DNA from: Calliphora vicina
Lineage: Eukaryota; Arthropoda; Insecta; Diptera; Calliphoridae
Assembly (NCBI RefSeq): GCF_958450345.1
Contig: NC_088780.1
Coordinates: 114,092,226 to 114,156,225 of the forward strand
Length of the DNA: 64,000 bases
Direction of reading: 5' to 3'
Position numbers and translations under genes: made by a program. The notes beneath the pieces are model-generated. The model did not search any database and was not told the DNA's origin. It worked only from the letters and a program-made list of their open reading frames with translations. Below, one piece after another: positions 24,601 through 36,839 of the stretch. How positions within the stretch are numbered: the stretch's first letter is position 1; every line of letters begins with the position of its first letter.

Positions 24601-25787
24601 CATAAGCGTAGCTAGACTATTACTCTGGGGTGGGCAAGTGCACTTCCTAAATAGTAAAAATAAAACTAAAATCATAGAGAAACATAGAGCGAACACTAGA
24701 AAAAAAAATCAAACAAAAAAATTACTAAAAATAATCACACATACGAGTTTTGTTTTTGTTTTCACATAGTTTTTTCTACTAATACATTCTCACCACTTAG
24801 GTTTCTGACAACTGAGTTAGGTCTTTGACAGGAGAGTTTTCGCTCTATGTCTATTCTCTATGACTAAAATATCACAAAAATTGAGTTTGCTAACATAACT
24901 ACTTCATTTTCCATATTTAAAACTGCTAATTTATTTTATAAAATATTTTTATAATTTTTTATTATATTTAAATGGGATTTTTTTTAGTTTTTTTGTTCCT
25001 CATTATATTAATTAGACAAAATACTATTTTTGAGTTGAAAAGATTTATTTATATCTAAACTCTCTATATTTAAAAATGTAATATTGTATACATATATATA
25101 TACGCCTTTGTACAAATATTATTATAAATAAAGAATTGAATTGAAAAAAAAACTGCTAAATTTGAAAATCGTTCCTGAAGCATTACACTACGTAACCATT
25201 GTTTTATTCTACGCATAGCTGAGAAACTTCTTTCGCAACTAGCAGAACTGATAGTAAGGCTTATTGGCACTTGTAAAAGTATGTAAATGCTTGGAGAGAT
25301 ATTCTTGTCAATTTTGGATTTTATCATATCAATTATCATGCAAAACATGTAATTAATAATGAATTCATCGGCGCCATCCAAATCTAATTTAAAGAAATTG
25401 TTAACAGCTTTAGGTAATGGAATGTTTTGGAATCGGTATTCGATATTAAAAATTATGCTATCTATTACTGGATTATATATATTTAACTTCCAATAATCAA
25501 CTGAAGGAATAGAATCCGGCAAATCCAGATTTTAGCTTTCACCTGATGTTGAAATCTTCAAGATCACCATCTAGTTGTGCAAAGGCTGTTTATTATATTA
25601 TATTATTATACTGTTTAGTTTGAAGAGCTTGGCATATTTTTTAACTTTTTGGGTTCCAAAAACCCCATGGGCACAGGAATTTCTTAACGGAACAATCTAC
25701 AAATCCAAAAAAATCTTTCTGCCACTTTCCAAAATTTTTATCTGGGGTGGGCAGACGGGAGTCAGCACCCCCCTATCTACGCCAATG
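24601..25787. mobile_element. hAT transposon (family C), internally deleted, 1187 bp
   Basis: Ends CATAAGCGTAGCTAG and (reverse complement of the right end) CATTGGCGTAGATAG match at 12 of 15 positions. An exact 8-bp duplication CTGGCAAC flanks the element at 24593-24600 and 25788-25795. It contains the C-terminal part of a hAT transposase on the minus strand. The motif TCTGGGGTGGGCA occurs near both ends but in direct, not inverted, orientation. Confidence 0.9.
25070..25522 (-). pseudogene. hAT transposase C-terminal dimerisation domain
   Basis: The 150-residue open frame carries, at residues about 84-118, LLQVPISLTISSASCERSF and SAMRRIKQWLRSVMLQERFSN, which fit the hAT C-terminal block (P-(S/T)-(A/S)--ER-FS-(M/L)--IK--LR--M---RL--L). 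Upstream residues 1-80 look like the preceding helical region of ZMYM1/hAT-type proteins. The N-terminal BED finger and RNase H-like core are absent, as expected from the 1.2-kb element size (complete members are about 3 kb). The initiating methionine is probably just the first in-frame ATG of a truncated gene. It may still be an open reading frame but cannot be a complete transposase. Confidence 0.85.
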
Positions 25788-25795
25788 CTGGCAAC

Positions 25796-26180
25796 ACTTG
25801 TAAAATAACTCATGTTCATTTTTTAATTTGGGTTTCACATATGTATATAAGAAACTCACACATAGACGGTGCCCGCGGGCATACTGCTGGAGACCAATGC
25901 TCTAAATGATCGGTAAAATCAGTAGTCCTGGACAGTCTTCTAGTACTGCTGGGTGGTTTCTATTTTCACGTATATATCGACTATTTCTTGCGTGTGGAAA
26001 AATATTAAAATTGTTACAGGGTGTTAAGTATGTATACTTATAAATCTGTTGATATGTACGTAATTATTTATGATAAATGATTATTAAATAATAAATAAGT
26101 TTGAAAGAAATTCCCCATTCACACACATACATATCTAAAATAAACATTTCATTGATGCGTCTTACAAATATGTACTCTTG
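25796..26180. other. unannotated DNA
   Basis: Short interval between two hAT-type elements; nothing recognised. Confidence 0.45.
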
Positions 26181-26188
26181 ATACATAC

Positions 26189-26934
26189 TAGGGATGCCAA
26201 TCCCGAAATCCCGATCCCGAAAATCTCGAGATTTTTCGGGATCGGGATTTCCCGAATCCCGGGATTTGTGAAAAACAATCCCGGGATTTTTCGGGAGTAA
26301 CAAATCCCGAAAATTACGAGATTTTTTAATATTTTAGGATGAAACCTAGAAAGCTAAATTTCAGCATACTTATAATACTAATATAAAACAAGTAAGAGTG
26401 TTATATTCGGCTACGGCGAATCTTTTATACCCACAATCAATATGTAGTTTTGGTCTTCTATGGGGATTTGAATCAGTATTTATGAATGAATGAAATTTAT
26501 GTTAATATCATTATATACAAATTATTTATTGACAATAAAATATTTTCTGATATAGAGGTTATATTATTATGGACTGGTCCTCACAAGAGTTGGTAGAAAG
26601 ATTAATTTTCATATACAACTTGTTTATTAAATTTTATCGCTATATTAATTATTATAAGACAATTATGAATGTTAAAGCCATTTTCTGAAGGGGACCATGT
26701 ATGGGGACTAGGGACAAATGTAGCCGGGTTTCCGCAATACTTTATAAATATTTTAATTCAATGCATTAGTTTTTGCTTTGCTATATTTCTACTTAGTGTA
26801 TTAACGAAATAAATAGTTTTTATTGTTGAAATTGATATTTTTTGACATTTAATTAAAATCCCGAAGTCCCGAAAAATCCCGAAATCCCGAAAAATACCGG
26901 GATTTGTAAAACTCAGTCCGGTTTGGCATCCCTA
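26189..26934. mobile_element. hAT-like MITE (family D), 746 bp
   Basis: Inverted ends TAGGGATGCCAA are flanked by ATACATAC (26181-26188) and ATACATAT (26935-26942), an 8-bp duplication with one change. Subterminal regions are filled with ATCCCGAAAATCCCG and CCCGGGAT palindromic motifs. No coding capacity. It contains a Helentron-like fragment. Confidence 0.85.
26388..26750 (-). repeat. family-3 Helentron-derived fragment nested in the MITE
   Basis: Starts ACAAGTAAGAGTGTTATATTCGG, i.e. terminal sequence plus hairpin, followed by TATACCCACAATCAATA and internal blocks shared with 55682-56137 (GAAGGGGACCATGTATG..., GGGGACTAGGGACAAATGT). The 5' end with the TGATGGTGGGTATA hairpin is missing. Confidence 0.7.
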
Positions 26935-26942
26935 ATACATAT

Positions 26943-28079
26943 TCGTCATTGAATTATTGATTCAAACATTTAGTAAGTATTTTGAATATTGTTTGTGCAG
27001 TAAGTATTACCAACAGTTGCTCTGACTATTGTTGTTATAAATGTCATTGTCGTCATCATCATCATCATCATTCAAATGTTTATTTGATAATAATATTTAT
27101 TAAGCTCTCCATTTGTAATTTTCATAACAGTTTGCTTGTATGTGTGTTTTTGTGTATGTGTGTTAGGATGTGAAAGAGAGAGAGAGAAGAAGAGCCAAAG
27201 TGTTTGTGATTGACCGGTGAAGACCGAGAGGTGTTAAATAAAAATTGTCATGTTGATATAAATTGTTAATGCTAAACGATACGAACTGATGATTCTTATT
27301 GAAATGTCTTTTGGTTTATTCATTGCTGTTGTTATTGTCTTTATGATTATTATTATTATCGTTATTGTTGTAACTGTCATCTTTTTTTGGTTTGTTTTGT
27401 TGTTGCTCATATTTTTTTCCTTTTTTCGATTTCCTTTATTGTCATTTATATTTATTGTTTGTTGTTAATATTTTTGGCTGTTTTTTTTTTTGGTTTTTGT
27501 TGTTGTGTATATGGATGTATGAATGAGTTTTTTCGTCATATTTTGAGTTGACAAGAGAGACATACGAGTATGAAATTGTTATACGTCCATAAACAAATCA
27601 TAATTTTAATATTATTTTGACACTAATGATGGTTATTATGTGTGCGTATGTGGAAATGATGAGTGTGAGTATGTACATACGTGGGCAGATTGAAAAGTGT
27701 AGTTAGTTTTCTACAAAATCAAAATTTCATCAAATCTGCATTCCTATCTACAATTTTGTGGGAGCTTAAAACATTTTAAAGCTAATTGAAGTTGTGTTTC
27801 ATAAATTCTTAAATAAATGCTCTGTTGATTTTTCTGCTTGACCCTCGTATTAATATTGCTCTTTGTTTTATGTTTTGTTATTTTTATACATATTATGTAT
27901 ATTAGATTACATTTATTTTCTGTTGTTTTTTCTACTGGTTATTAGTATGCAAAAGTGCATTCATGTGTGTGCTTAGAATGAATGAGTACATGTATTTAAA
28001 AGAGCGTCTCTTTATAGATCATATCATGTCAACTTTTCTTTGACTTGTATTAGAATTTCGAACAAAAAGGACATTAAAG
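26943..28079. other. low-copy DNA with simple repeats
   Basis: Contains (CAT)n at about 27053-27072, (GA)n at about 27174-27188 and GTT-rich runs near 27320-27510. No gene seen. Confidence 0.5.
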
Positions 28080-30783
28080 TTCATGCTCACAACCTTGATA
28101 ATGTGAACTCGTTACTGGAGGTCATATTGTAGGCCATTAATCTTAACGGCACATCAAATGTTGATGTTAGGAATATTAATACAGTTCTTGAATTGAGATT
28201 TATGCAATTGTGATTTGAATTTAATTAGGTTCTATAGTTATCCCTTTTCACTCATGTGTCAGAAGATTTGCATGTGCTATAAAATAATCGTGTGTAAAAA
28301 CGTTTGCAATGAAGGCTTAAAGAACGTAGTGGTAATTGATAATATTATTGCTATTCATAATGCAATTCACTGCATACAGTAGGGATGATCACAAAAATAA
28401 TGGAAATAATTTCAAAACTACTTGGACGATAACGAAACAATATATGTAAAAATCATAAAGGTGTACATCGATTTTCAGTAAACTGTAATTTTAACAAACC
28501 TCTACATGTTCCTGTCCATTATTGAAATGTCCTCTACTTTTTGTTTTCTAATGTTTTAACATTAGAAATAATAACATTTTTGATATGGGGATATTACAAT
28601 TTGAAGGTTTTAAAAGTACAATGGACGTAATTAAGATTATAATTACCATCGAGAATGTAAATAATGGGCGGTTTTCAGGTGCTTTAAACTGTCACTTTAA
28701 ACTGTCAAGTACTAGTTTCTATCAATTTGAGCCTTCTTCTATGCTCACCTCATATATGCCTGACATGTCTGTAGCGGGTCTTCAATTGTGTAACGTGAAT
28801 TTATTAATGACATCCCAGATATAACTGTTATATCACCATGACGTTGTGTTCCTTGATGGGTAGAACTATTGTATCCTCTTAAATATGGTTTTCGAGGATT
28901 GTTGCTATCACTAAATGAAGATGTACATTCCAAAGCATCGTAATTGACAGCTAACCGACTAATACTGCAGGTGTTTCAAGCATGTTACTATGTTATGGGT
29001 GATTGCAGTGTGTTGAAAATATAAAAAGGCTGAGATATCCAAAGTATTCGTGTGGTTTGCTTTCGAAACTTTTACGTTCAGGTTTTAAAGTGCGAGAAAA
29101 GTATCAAATGAATGAAGTCAACAGCAGTTGAATTCGTCGATGATAACTGGTGATTTTGGATTTCGTTTAGATAACCATTTACTACTTCGTAAAGTCAATC
29201 AATGCTCACCTGAATGATGAAGTCGCCTACGTATGTGATCACCTACACTTCTTGTGAAGGGCCGAAGGGGGCCTTTCTTCCACCACTGGAAAAAGTGATG
29301 CGTGGAAGCAAGACTCTGTTGGGTAATATAAAGAGCTTCGAGTTTACACACAATAGTTGACAGGTTGGATACCGGCCTGCAGGATTGTCTTACATTCACG
29401 ATTTCTTCGAGTTTTATAAACTGTACCACGCGATCCATTTTCTATACTCTCGGTAGTATGAAGTTTTTCACTGACATGTTAATAACATATTCTGGAATTT
29501 TAACATTTGTGTGGCTATTTCTTCGATATTGGCTTCTGCAGCTTCGGTTAGCATATGAAGTTATGATGTGTCGGCAACTGAAAGATTATGTAGTTTGCAA
29601 ACAATAAACCTTTTCGGTGTGACTCTCTTGGGGTGCTCAATAAAATATGCAAACCTGATTGTGACACTCTTATCTTATATTAATTAAAAACAGATCAAAT
29701 TCGACCAGTGACCTATCACAGAGTGTCTAACGCCATATTCATTTAGTAGGTCCCATTTAGTCACAACACCCATTTCTGAAATTGTCTTCCCCGATCTATA
29801 GATATGATCAACGGGACCGATGGTGGGACCAATCGAAAAACTAGACAAATATCAAAACTTAATAATCTCTAATCATCCCGTTGGGATATATAATGAGCTA
29901 AACAGTGTCACAACTCCTCTTCAATGATATTTCGAAATCCATTAACGAATACTAATTTGAGAAGAAGATCCATCACCGCATCAGCCACTCAGAAAATCCC
30001 TGCTGGTTGAAGTAGCAATGCAACGATAATGACATCCGAAGTACCAAAACCTGACAATGATCATCCAGCTAAACTGCGATATCTGCATGCTGGAAAAGCG
30101 TATGAAACGATTAGGTATCTATAAGAAGCATAGCTTTAATTGCGGCATACAATTTGGTTTCCCACCAAACAGACGAAGAAAGATTTTAAGATTGGAAAAG
30201 TCTGTGCAGTTTGATTTTTTCCTAAATCAGAATAATATTAGAATCTCCAAAATTCTGTCAGAAATAAAATAACGTTTCATCAAATACACGCTCAGTAACA
30301 AATAATTTTATAACATTTCAAAGCATTCCAGAAATACATACACACAACAGCAATAAGAAAATAAAGTTACATAAAAAAAGCATTAAATAAAATAAAACAC
30401 AATATTAAACACGTTTTTTTATGACGGTCTATACGATTATGATCATTAACCATGACTATAAACAATTTAGCGCCATATTAAACCAAGTACTTGTTTAGCA
30501 CTTGTAGTACGCATTCGTACATCTGTACTTTGCTGTTGTTATTATTATTATTGTAACATTAAAAATGCAAATACTCAATACACAGATACATACAACGGAC
30601 GGACTTATGGATAAAGTAAAGTGAAAATAAAATGAAATAAAAAAACACGCATTTGTAATAATTTCAATATCAGCGATGAACGTGTATCGATTTATCAATA
30701 AAATTTAAATACGCAAATACAATTTCTTGTAAAACAATTTAACAAATCTGCCGCCGAAAATAATCAAAATATATATTACAACA
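28080..30783. other. unrecognised region, probably low-copy
   Basis: Somewhat less AT-rich than elsewhere. Frames such as 28745-28933 minus, 29199-29438 minus, 29365-29607 plus and 30057-30272 plus give no motif I can defend. The minus frame at 29199 contains CRPVSNLSTI, which faintly recalls a LINE reverse-transcriptase block (YRPISLLST), but neighbouring motifs are absent. (TTA)n lies near 30538-30553. Confidence 0.4.
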
Positions 30784-31533
30784 AGTAAGAAAGTATGGTC
30801 GGTCAAGCCCGACCATATAATACCCTACACCAAGTAAATGAGTAAAAATATTTTTCTTTTAAAATATAAATAATTTATATTCATGAGTGATTTTCGGAAG
30901 TGGGCCTTATATGGGAGCTATGACCAATTATGGACCGATCACCTTGAAATTAGGTCGTGTGATTTATGTCTATATTAAATTTAACTATGTTGAATTTTGT
31001 GTGTATACCGACATTTTTAAGCGATTTATGCACGTTAAAGTGATTTTCGGAAGCGGGTCTATATGGGAGCTATGACTAATTATGGACCGATCGTAACAAA
31101 ATTTGGTGACATGAATTTTGTATATATATCAAACTTATTTGGAGCGAAATTTGTGTAGATACATAGATAAATTAAACATTTATGACCGATAAAGTTCAAT
31201 TTCGAGGGGACTTTGTATGGGGGCTAGGTGAAATAATGGACCGATTTCAGCCAGTTTCAATAGGCTTGGTCCTTGGGCCGAAAAAGTAATATGTACCAAA
31301 TTTTATCGAAATATCTTCAAAAGTGCGACATGTACTCTGCGCACAAGGTTTACATGGACAGCCAGCCAGCCAGCCAACCAGACGGACGGACGGACATCGT
31401 TTAATCGACTCAGAAAGTGATTCTAAGTCGATCGGTATACTTTAAGGTGGGTGTTAGACTAATATTTTTGGGCGTTACAAACATCTGCACAAACGCATTA
31501 TACCCACCCCACTATGGTGGTGTAGGGTATAAA
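30784..31533 (-). mobile_element. Helentron-derived element, family 1, complete copy
   Basis: In element orientation (minus) it begins TATACCCTACACCACC, has three GTCC units near 31378-31392, the 3' inverted partner TTGGTGTAGGGTAT, the hairpin TATGGTCGG/CCGACCATA at about 30793-30817, and the terminal CTTTCTTACTTGT. ORFs inside (30887-31075) are repeat frames; the near-identical frame at 37133 proves this. Confidence 0.85.
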
Positions 31534-31900
31534 TATCGTATTATTAAATGTACTGCTATGTTGCATAGAACGAATTTTTAGATTGTGATACACAATATCC
31601 GATTTTTTCCATTTTTAAAAAGTTTCGCCTACTTTCGTGTTGCGTACATGTAAATATTAGATCCGGTCCTTGATAGCTATACTGCCGACAACTGGTCTGC
31701 ACTATGATTCTGGATTAAAAGGTCACTTAAAATAGGCCAAGTATATCAGAATGAGCCAGGAAGATTTGCATATTTGACCACATTATTGCCTATTCCCATA
31801 TATTAGTTTCTTAATTGATATCCCCTATATTTTCTCGAGTGTATGTACAAATAAATCGAATATCAAATCCAAATGTTATGGGTCAGGGGAAATTATCTGC
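31534..31900. repeat. flank shared with 8350-8660
   Basis: Near-identical to the DNA beside the truncated family-1 copy at 7535-8349, with two small insertions (near 31582-31598 and 31665-31700). Confidence 0.8.
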
Positions 31901-31903
31901 ACA

Positions 31904-31953
31904 ATCTGCACAAACGCATAATACCCTCCCCACTATGGTGGTGTAGGGTATAA
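31904..31953 (-). repeat. family-1 Helentron-derived 5' tip
   Basis: Only about 50 bases, CACAAACGCATAATACCC through TGGTGTAGGGTATAAA. Confidence 0.75.
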
Positions 31954-32032
31954 AAAAGACAGGAGATTGAAAAGCACATAAACATAAGAAACATCATGTA
32001 AAAATTTGATGTTCATATAATTTTTAACGCTG

Positions 32033-32743
32033 CACAGTGGTGTAGAACAAAAAAGAGGGACATAAATCTGTAACTTCTAAATGGTTAGTACTGATTGAAT
32101 GAAATTTCACACGCACAAAGATAAAGTGTTGACGAGTTTAAGTTTTGAATTTGGACCTCATCAACTATCTATTATAGCTTAGGAGATATTCGCATTTGAA
32201 AATTAAATATTCAACATTTTTACCCACCCTACTCCAGTTTTTGATAACACCGGATCCAAATATTCCAGATTTTCTTTATTTGCCTTTATTGGACTATGAA
32301 GAAATATGTGTGTCCAAAAAAAAGACAAAAGATTGACTTAAAAATAAAAGATTTACTGAAAAGCTAACTTTACATCAAATATTTTAATTGAAAAATAAAA
32401 ATTTTAAAATTTTTAATACCAAGGGGTAATGTAAAATTAGACTTTAGGACAAAAATTCTCAAATCGCATAGTCAATATAAAAATATGATAACCCATTTTA
32501 GATGGCGCAATATCCTCCGCTTTGTAGTGATCGAAATATGTAATTTTTTGGAAATCACACAGACGAAGAAATAGTATTGTTTTAAAAATGTAACATACCC
32601 GAGGTGGCATAATTTTGGGACCCCTGGCCGCGCACCTGGTGGACCCATGGGGCCCAAGTTCAAAACATAAATTTTATTCAAACCGAACTAACCGTTTAGA
32701 AGTCACATATTTATTTCTCTGTATTTTTTTCTATACCACTGTG
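32033..32743. mobile_element. Transib-like MITE, complete, 711 bp
   Basis: Both ends start CACAGTGGT(G/A)TAGAA and the imperfect inverted repeats extend about 70 bp. An exact 5-bp GC-rich duplication CGCTG flanks it (32028-32032 and 32744-32748). A 5-bp duplication with CAC(A)-type ends is the signature of Transib transposons, whose ends resemble the CACAGTG heptamer used by RAG1. No transposase coding is seen. The ORF 32472-32681 minus has no family motif. Confidence 0.75.
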
Positions 32744-32916
32744 CGCTGATAAAAACAAAAATGTGTTAGTAGCGATAAGTTGTGGCTAAGGATTTCAGGG
32801 AATTTATTTTTAAAATAATAAAATAAGAGCAAATTACTGTCAGTAAAATTACTGTTTGTATGTACATATAAAAATTATTTAAACATGTATAAAAAAATAG
32901 ATTTCCTTTAAATATA

Positions 32917-33364
32917 CAGTAGCCCAAGAAAGTCTATATACAGTAAAAATTATTATGTTACTTTAATTTAAAGCAGTTTTTTTTTGTGAGATATATAATA
33001 ATACATGGCTTATGTCGATTATAGCAAAAAAAATTAAAATAACGCCCAAAATTTCACCGTTATTAGAGTTATTGATTCTGGGTGGGCGGGGCTATTAAGT
33101 TTCGTAATATTTTGAACATTAAAGCCCAAAAAACCTAAACAAAAATTCGTTATTTGTCTCAGAATCACAAATTCTAACAACGATGAAATTTTGGACGTGA
33201 TAGGAAATGTTGCTAAACCCGACTTAAGTGATGTTGTTTTAATTTTTTTTGGTGTGAATTTATTTTTTTAACAAATATATTTCATTACTTTTAACTTACA
33301 AATACAGCTTTCAACGAAAGAAATTTAATTTGAATTCCTGTATGTAGACTTTATTGGGCTACTG
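32917..33364. mobile_element. Tc1/mariner-type MITE, 448 bp
   Basis: Inverted ends CAGTAGCCCAA(G/T)AAAGTC are about 27 bp long and flanked by TA (32915-32916 and 33365-33366), as for Tc1/mariner insertions. A second, internal inverted repeat (CCAAAATTTCA(C/T)CGTT...) lies at about 33047-33085 and 33162-33198, so most of the element can fold on itself. Confidence 0.8.
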
Positions 33365-33854
33365 TATGTGCATATGGTATGTGTTTTTAAAGAAAATAAG
33401 GATCTTATTCGTTTTATTTTTATTAATAAAATTAACTTTTGTATGAGTTCTTGGGGAAATGGTGGTGCAGCTGAGTAGTCCGAAGAACATAAACATGAAT
33501 ATTTCTTACCGATGATGCTGTATAGAATTTGTATAAGAAACACTTACTAAACATTTCGGGCTTGGAGTGGATTGTTATCAAATACATGATCGCAAAATAC
33601 TGAACATCGTATACGAGCTGGAAAACTTGATTACACGAAGAACCGCAAGACTTTCTTTGTCAAAAATATTCGGAGGAATATAATGTATTGTGAACGAAGC
33701 TAAAGCGAAAGCAAAACGTTCCATATCTTCCCAATTGCAATTTACATTTTTTTTAAGAAAGTAATACTTATCTCTGGCTCATTCATTTAGGAATGTTGAC
33801 TTTTACCTAGTCAATTATTTTAAATCGAATGGAATTTCCAAAGATATATAATAA
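33365..33854. other. unannotated DNA
   Basis: No element or gene recognised. Confidence 0.45.
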
Positions 33855-34125
33855 AACTAGCTGTCCCGGCAAACGTTGTTCTGCCATAGCACACACAAAG
33901 TTTGAAGACTCCCACTATAATAGTACTCCACATATGCAATAATAAATTTTTACTTTGTATGGGAGTGCCATGCCCATTGTTCCTATATAGGTCGATTGTG
34001 AATCTAAACAATCCAGGGAGGGACCCACTCAAACACACACAACAAATTTCATCGAAATCGGCCCAGCCGTTAAGGATGAGTTTAGTTACTAACACACGTA
34101 CAGAAGAATTATATATATAAAGATA
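33855..34125 (+). repeat. SINE-like insect repeat
   Basis: Begins ACTAGCTGTCCCGGCAAACG, carries ATTTCATCGAAATCGGCCC and AGCCGTT, and ends with ACACACGTACAGAAGAATT and an ATATATATAAAGATA tail. This combination is a familiar dispersed insect repeat; I cannot place it safely in a class. Overlapping ORFs (33820-34188 minus, 33902-34120 plus) are repeat frames. Confidence 0.5.
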
Positions 34126-36480
34126 ACGGCTTTCTGCTTGGGAGAGAGTTAGGAGAACACTTTCTAAGCATTGGACCGGATGTGGCATGAAGCAAATGAA
34201 GTAATGATTATAAAACTGATCTAGTTCTGTCTGATGTAATTTCTATCGTTTTTCTGCTTTACTTTTTTTAAATATTTAGGAATGATTTATGAACAATCAC
34301 TTCTAATTTATTATTTCGCATATTTCAAAAATTTTAAACGAATCGACAGTTCGGGTAACGAAATTGTTAGATGTTCGTGAAAACGGTGTTGCGTATGCAA
34401 AACATAGGTGTTTGGGTTTCTTGACATGTCGCAGAATTTGTTTCCTTCTAGTTTGTGCAGTCGTTATCTATATAGCGAATTCTCCGTCGAACAGAGGCCT
34501 GAGTATGCAATTGTCAATATTATCCAGAAGTTCTCAAATACAATTAATCCTAGTCGCAAATCCTAAGTCCTTCTGTTTAAATTAACACATTGTGGCGAAT
34601 CTAGACAGCTAGGTTATTATTCGAAAAGAGCACCTGAAGTAGTGGTGCAATTTTGTTTATGTTTCCTAACAGTGCGCGATAATTAATGAATGTTAAAATG
34701 ACGAAAAAGTGAACGAAACAAATATGCACGGGTTTTCATACTTGTTTTATTTGATATTTCACCAAAATAAGAAAACAAAAATTTTACGTCATCACGATCA
34801 GAGCCTCGAATTAATTAATATAATTTTGAGCTTAACTCACTAAAATCTTAATTCGTATTAAAAAATGCCAGCCATTCATTGCGTTAATCCATTCACAACA
34901 TCCAATACTTTAGCTGCATTTAAATACAATTTATTCATCGTTAAATTAATTCATAACTGCATTCATTCCACCTTTGAATGATTAGATTTTTGTAAGTATA
35001 TGGGATGTCTATGGACTCCAGTAAAATATAATTGCTATATGAGAAAACCTGCATATGTTTGGTGTAGCTTAGTGTAATCCTTTAAAACACCAAATGTGCT
35101 CATATACATCCATTTCCAAACAACGTCTATGACCATTAACATTTATTTATTTTTTTAAATAAATTTCCTTCAATAATACCCAAAAATATAAAAATTTTTA
35201 CTTAATATCACCAAAGAATCCAGGAAAACGATTAAGTGTTAAGAAGACATGTTTAAACAAATTTATTTTAAATAAAAATAAATGGGAGTTTTGCTTTTCA
35301 CGCAGCAACCCCATCATTTAACCAACTTATTTACACCCACTCAAAGCACAAGTGATTCAAATCCGGCCGAGCAGGTGTTCCCTTGTCAGCAGGAGATAAG
35401 AATCTTGTAAAATATGGATAAAGAACTGCTCTACTTACCTAAAGACATACAAACACACAGCCATACATACATACTTACGTACTTACTTACCGGCAAAACG
35501 GCAACAAACTTGTCTACCAAATGCCACAAATACCAAAATCGAACATATTGTTTTATGGAAATGACAATAAAGGAAAAACAAAAAAAAAAAAATGTTTCCC
35601 AATGTTGTGTTGTAGGGCTGCGAGGGCATATTAAAGTTGCCATAAGGTTTGATTATCAACAACATATTCATGCAACATACACACGAACACACTTACAGCC
35701 AATGTAAACATTATTGTGTTTTTTTGCTCCTTTTTTTGTAATTTTTTCTCATAAAAACAAAGTGGAAAACTTTGTAGCGCTTTATAGTGCGTGTGTGTTT
35801 GTATTAACAAATATGTAGTAGCAACATTAACATTAACATCAGCAACAGTAGCAGTTGCTGCTGCTGATGTTGTTGTTACTATTGTTTATGCGTGTACGTG
35901 ATTTCCATACACAACTATAGAATCATCTGAACACTACAGCTCATCACACCCCACCAAACCAGAACAGAGGAAGATGAACACGATAAAGAATTTGAATGCA
36001 TACAAACAGAGTTAGCCATACTTTATATGAATGTATTATTATGTTTGTGAACCACCAGCTAGCTAGATATTCATCCATCGATACACCATCTATCCAAACC
36101 AGCCATCCATCCATCCATCCATCTACCCAGTTAAACAGCTAACCAACCAACGAACGATATCATTACAAAATCCATGAATAAAAGCAACTTACAAATAACA
36201 AAAAAGTCGAGAGTATGAGTTCGCTTTTAGAAAATCAACGAACCATTGTCTTCCATTTTTATCGTCATCTACATCAATAATCTCATCATCACCATTGTCG
36301 TCATCATATTCAGCCAGTAAATCGACAAATACTCTCTGCATGTTTATCATGGTTTTTCAATATTTCCGAAACATGAGATAAAGAAGGATTTCCATTAACC
36401 CATACAGAGATAAATCGGTTAAAGAGAAGCTGTTTGGGTTGAAAAGTCCTGAAAATCTAAGAAAAAATTTTAAATTTGTT
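34126..36480. other. low-copy DNA with simple repeats and a hairpin
   Basis: No dispersed element recognised. Contains a CAGCAG/CTGCTG inverted repeat at 35835-35871 and (CATC)n at about 36102-36123. Less AT-rich between 35300 and 36350, so a regulatory or untranslated region is possible but unproven. Frames at 35414-35707 plus and 35431-35643 minus overlap each other and have no domain. Confidence 0.45.
35835..35871. repeat. imperfect hairpin, 37 bp
   Basis: AACATCAGCAACAGTAGCAG faces TTGCTGCTGCTGATGTT. Built from CAG/CTG trinucleotides, so it may be simple-sequence in origin. Confidence 0.7.
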
Positions 36481-36839
36481 TTTGAGAAAGACTACGAATA
36501 GTATGATTATTACAGTGACAGCCGATTTTTTTTTTGGATTTCAAAGAGTGCCGGGTGGAATATTGTGACACTAGGCCTAAATGTTAAGTGCTGAAAATTT
36601 GAGCCAAATCGGGCAACGATTTCTGGACGCGCATCGAGGTCAAAGTTCAGATATATTCAAAATTTTACTATTTATATGGAATAAATAGGTGAAACTCGTT
36701 AACTTTCTGCATTGTTTTCTAGAAATATGTAGATTTATTTATATTAATGAATACTACATTAAAATTTTTTTTTGGAAATTAACCCTATATCAAAATGACC
36801 CAAAAACTGTATTATCGCCAAAATTCGAAAAAATGCAAA

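Noticed and set aside
29199..29438. CRPVSNLSTI in a minus frame, as possible LINE reverse transcriptase
   Set aside because: Flanking reverse-transcriptase blocks (including FADD) are absent in all frames near it.
35355..35372. GATTCAAATCCGG as a tRNA B box
   Set aside because: No A box upstream and no cloverleaf can be drawn.
35414..35707. 97-codon plus ORF with two overlapping minus ORFs
   Set aside because: Three overlapping frames in CA-rich simple sequence; none has a motif.
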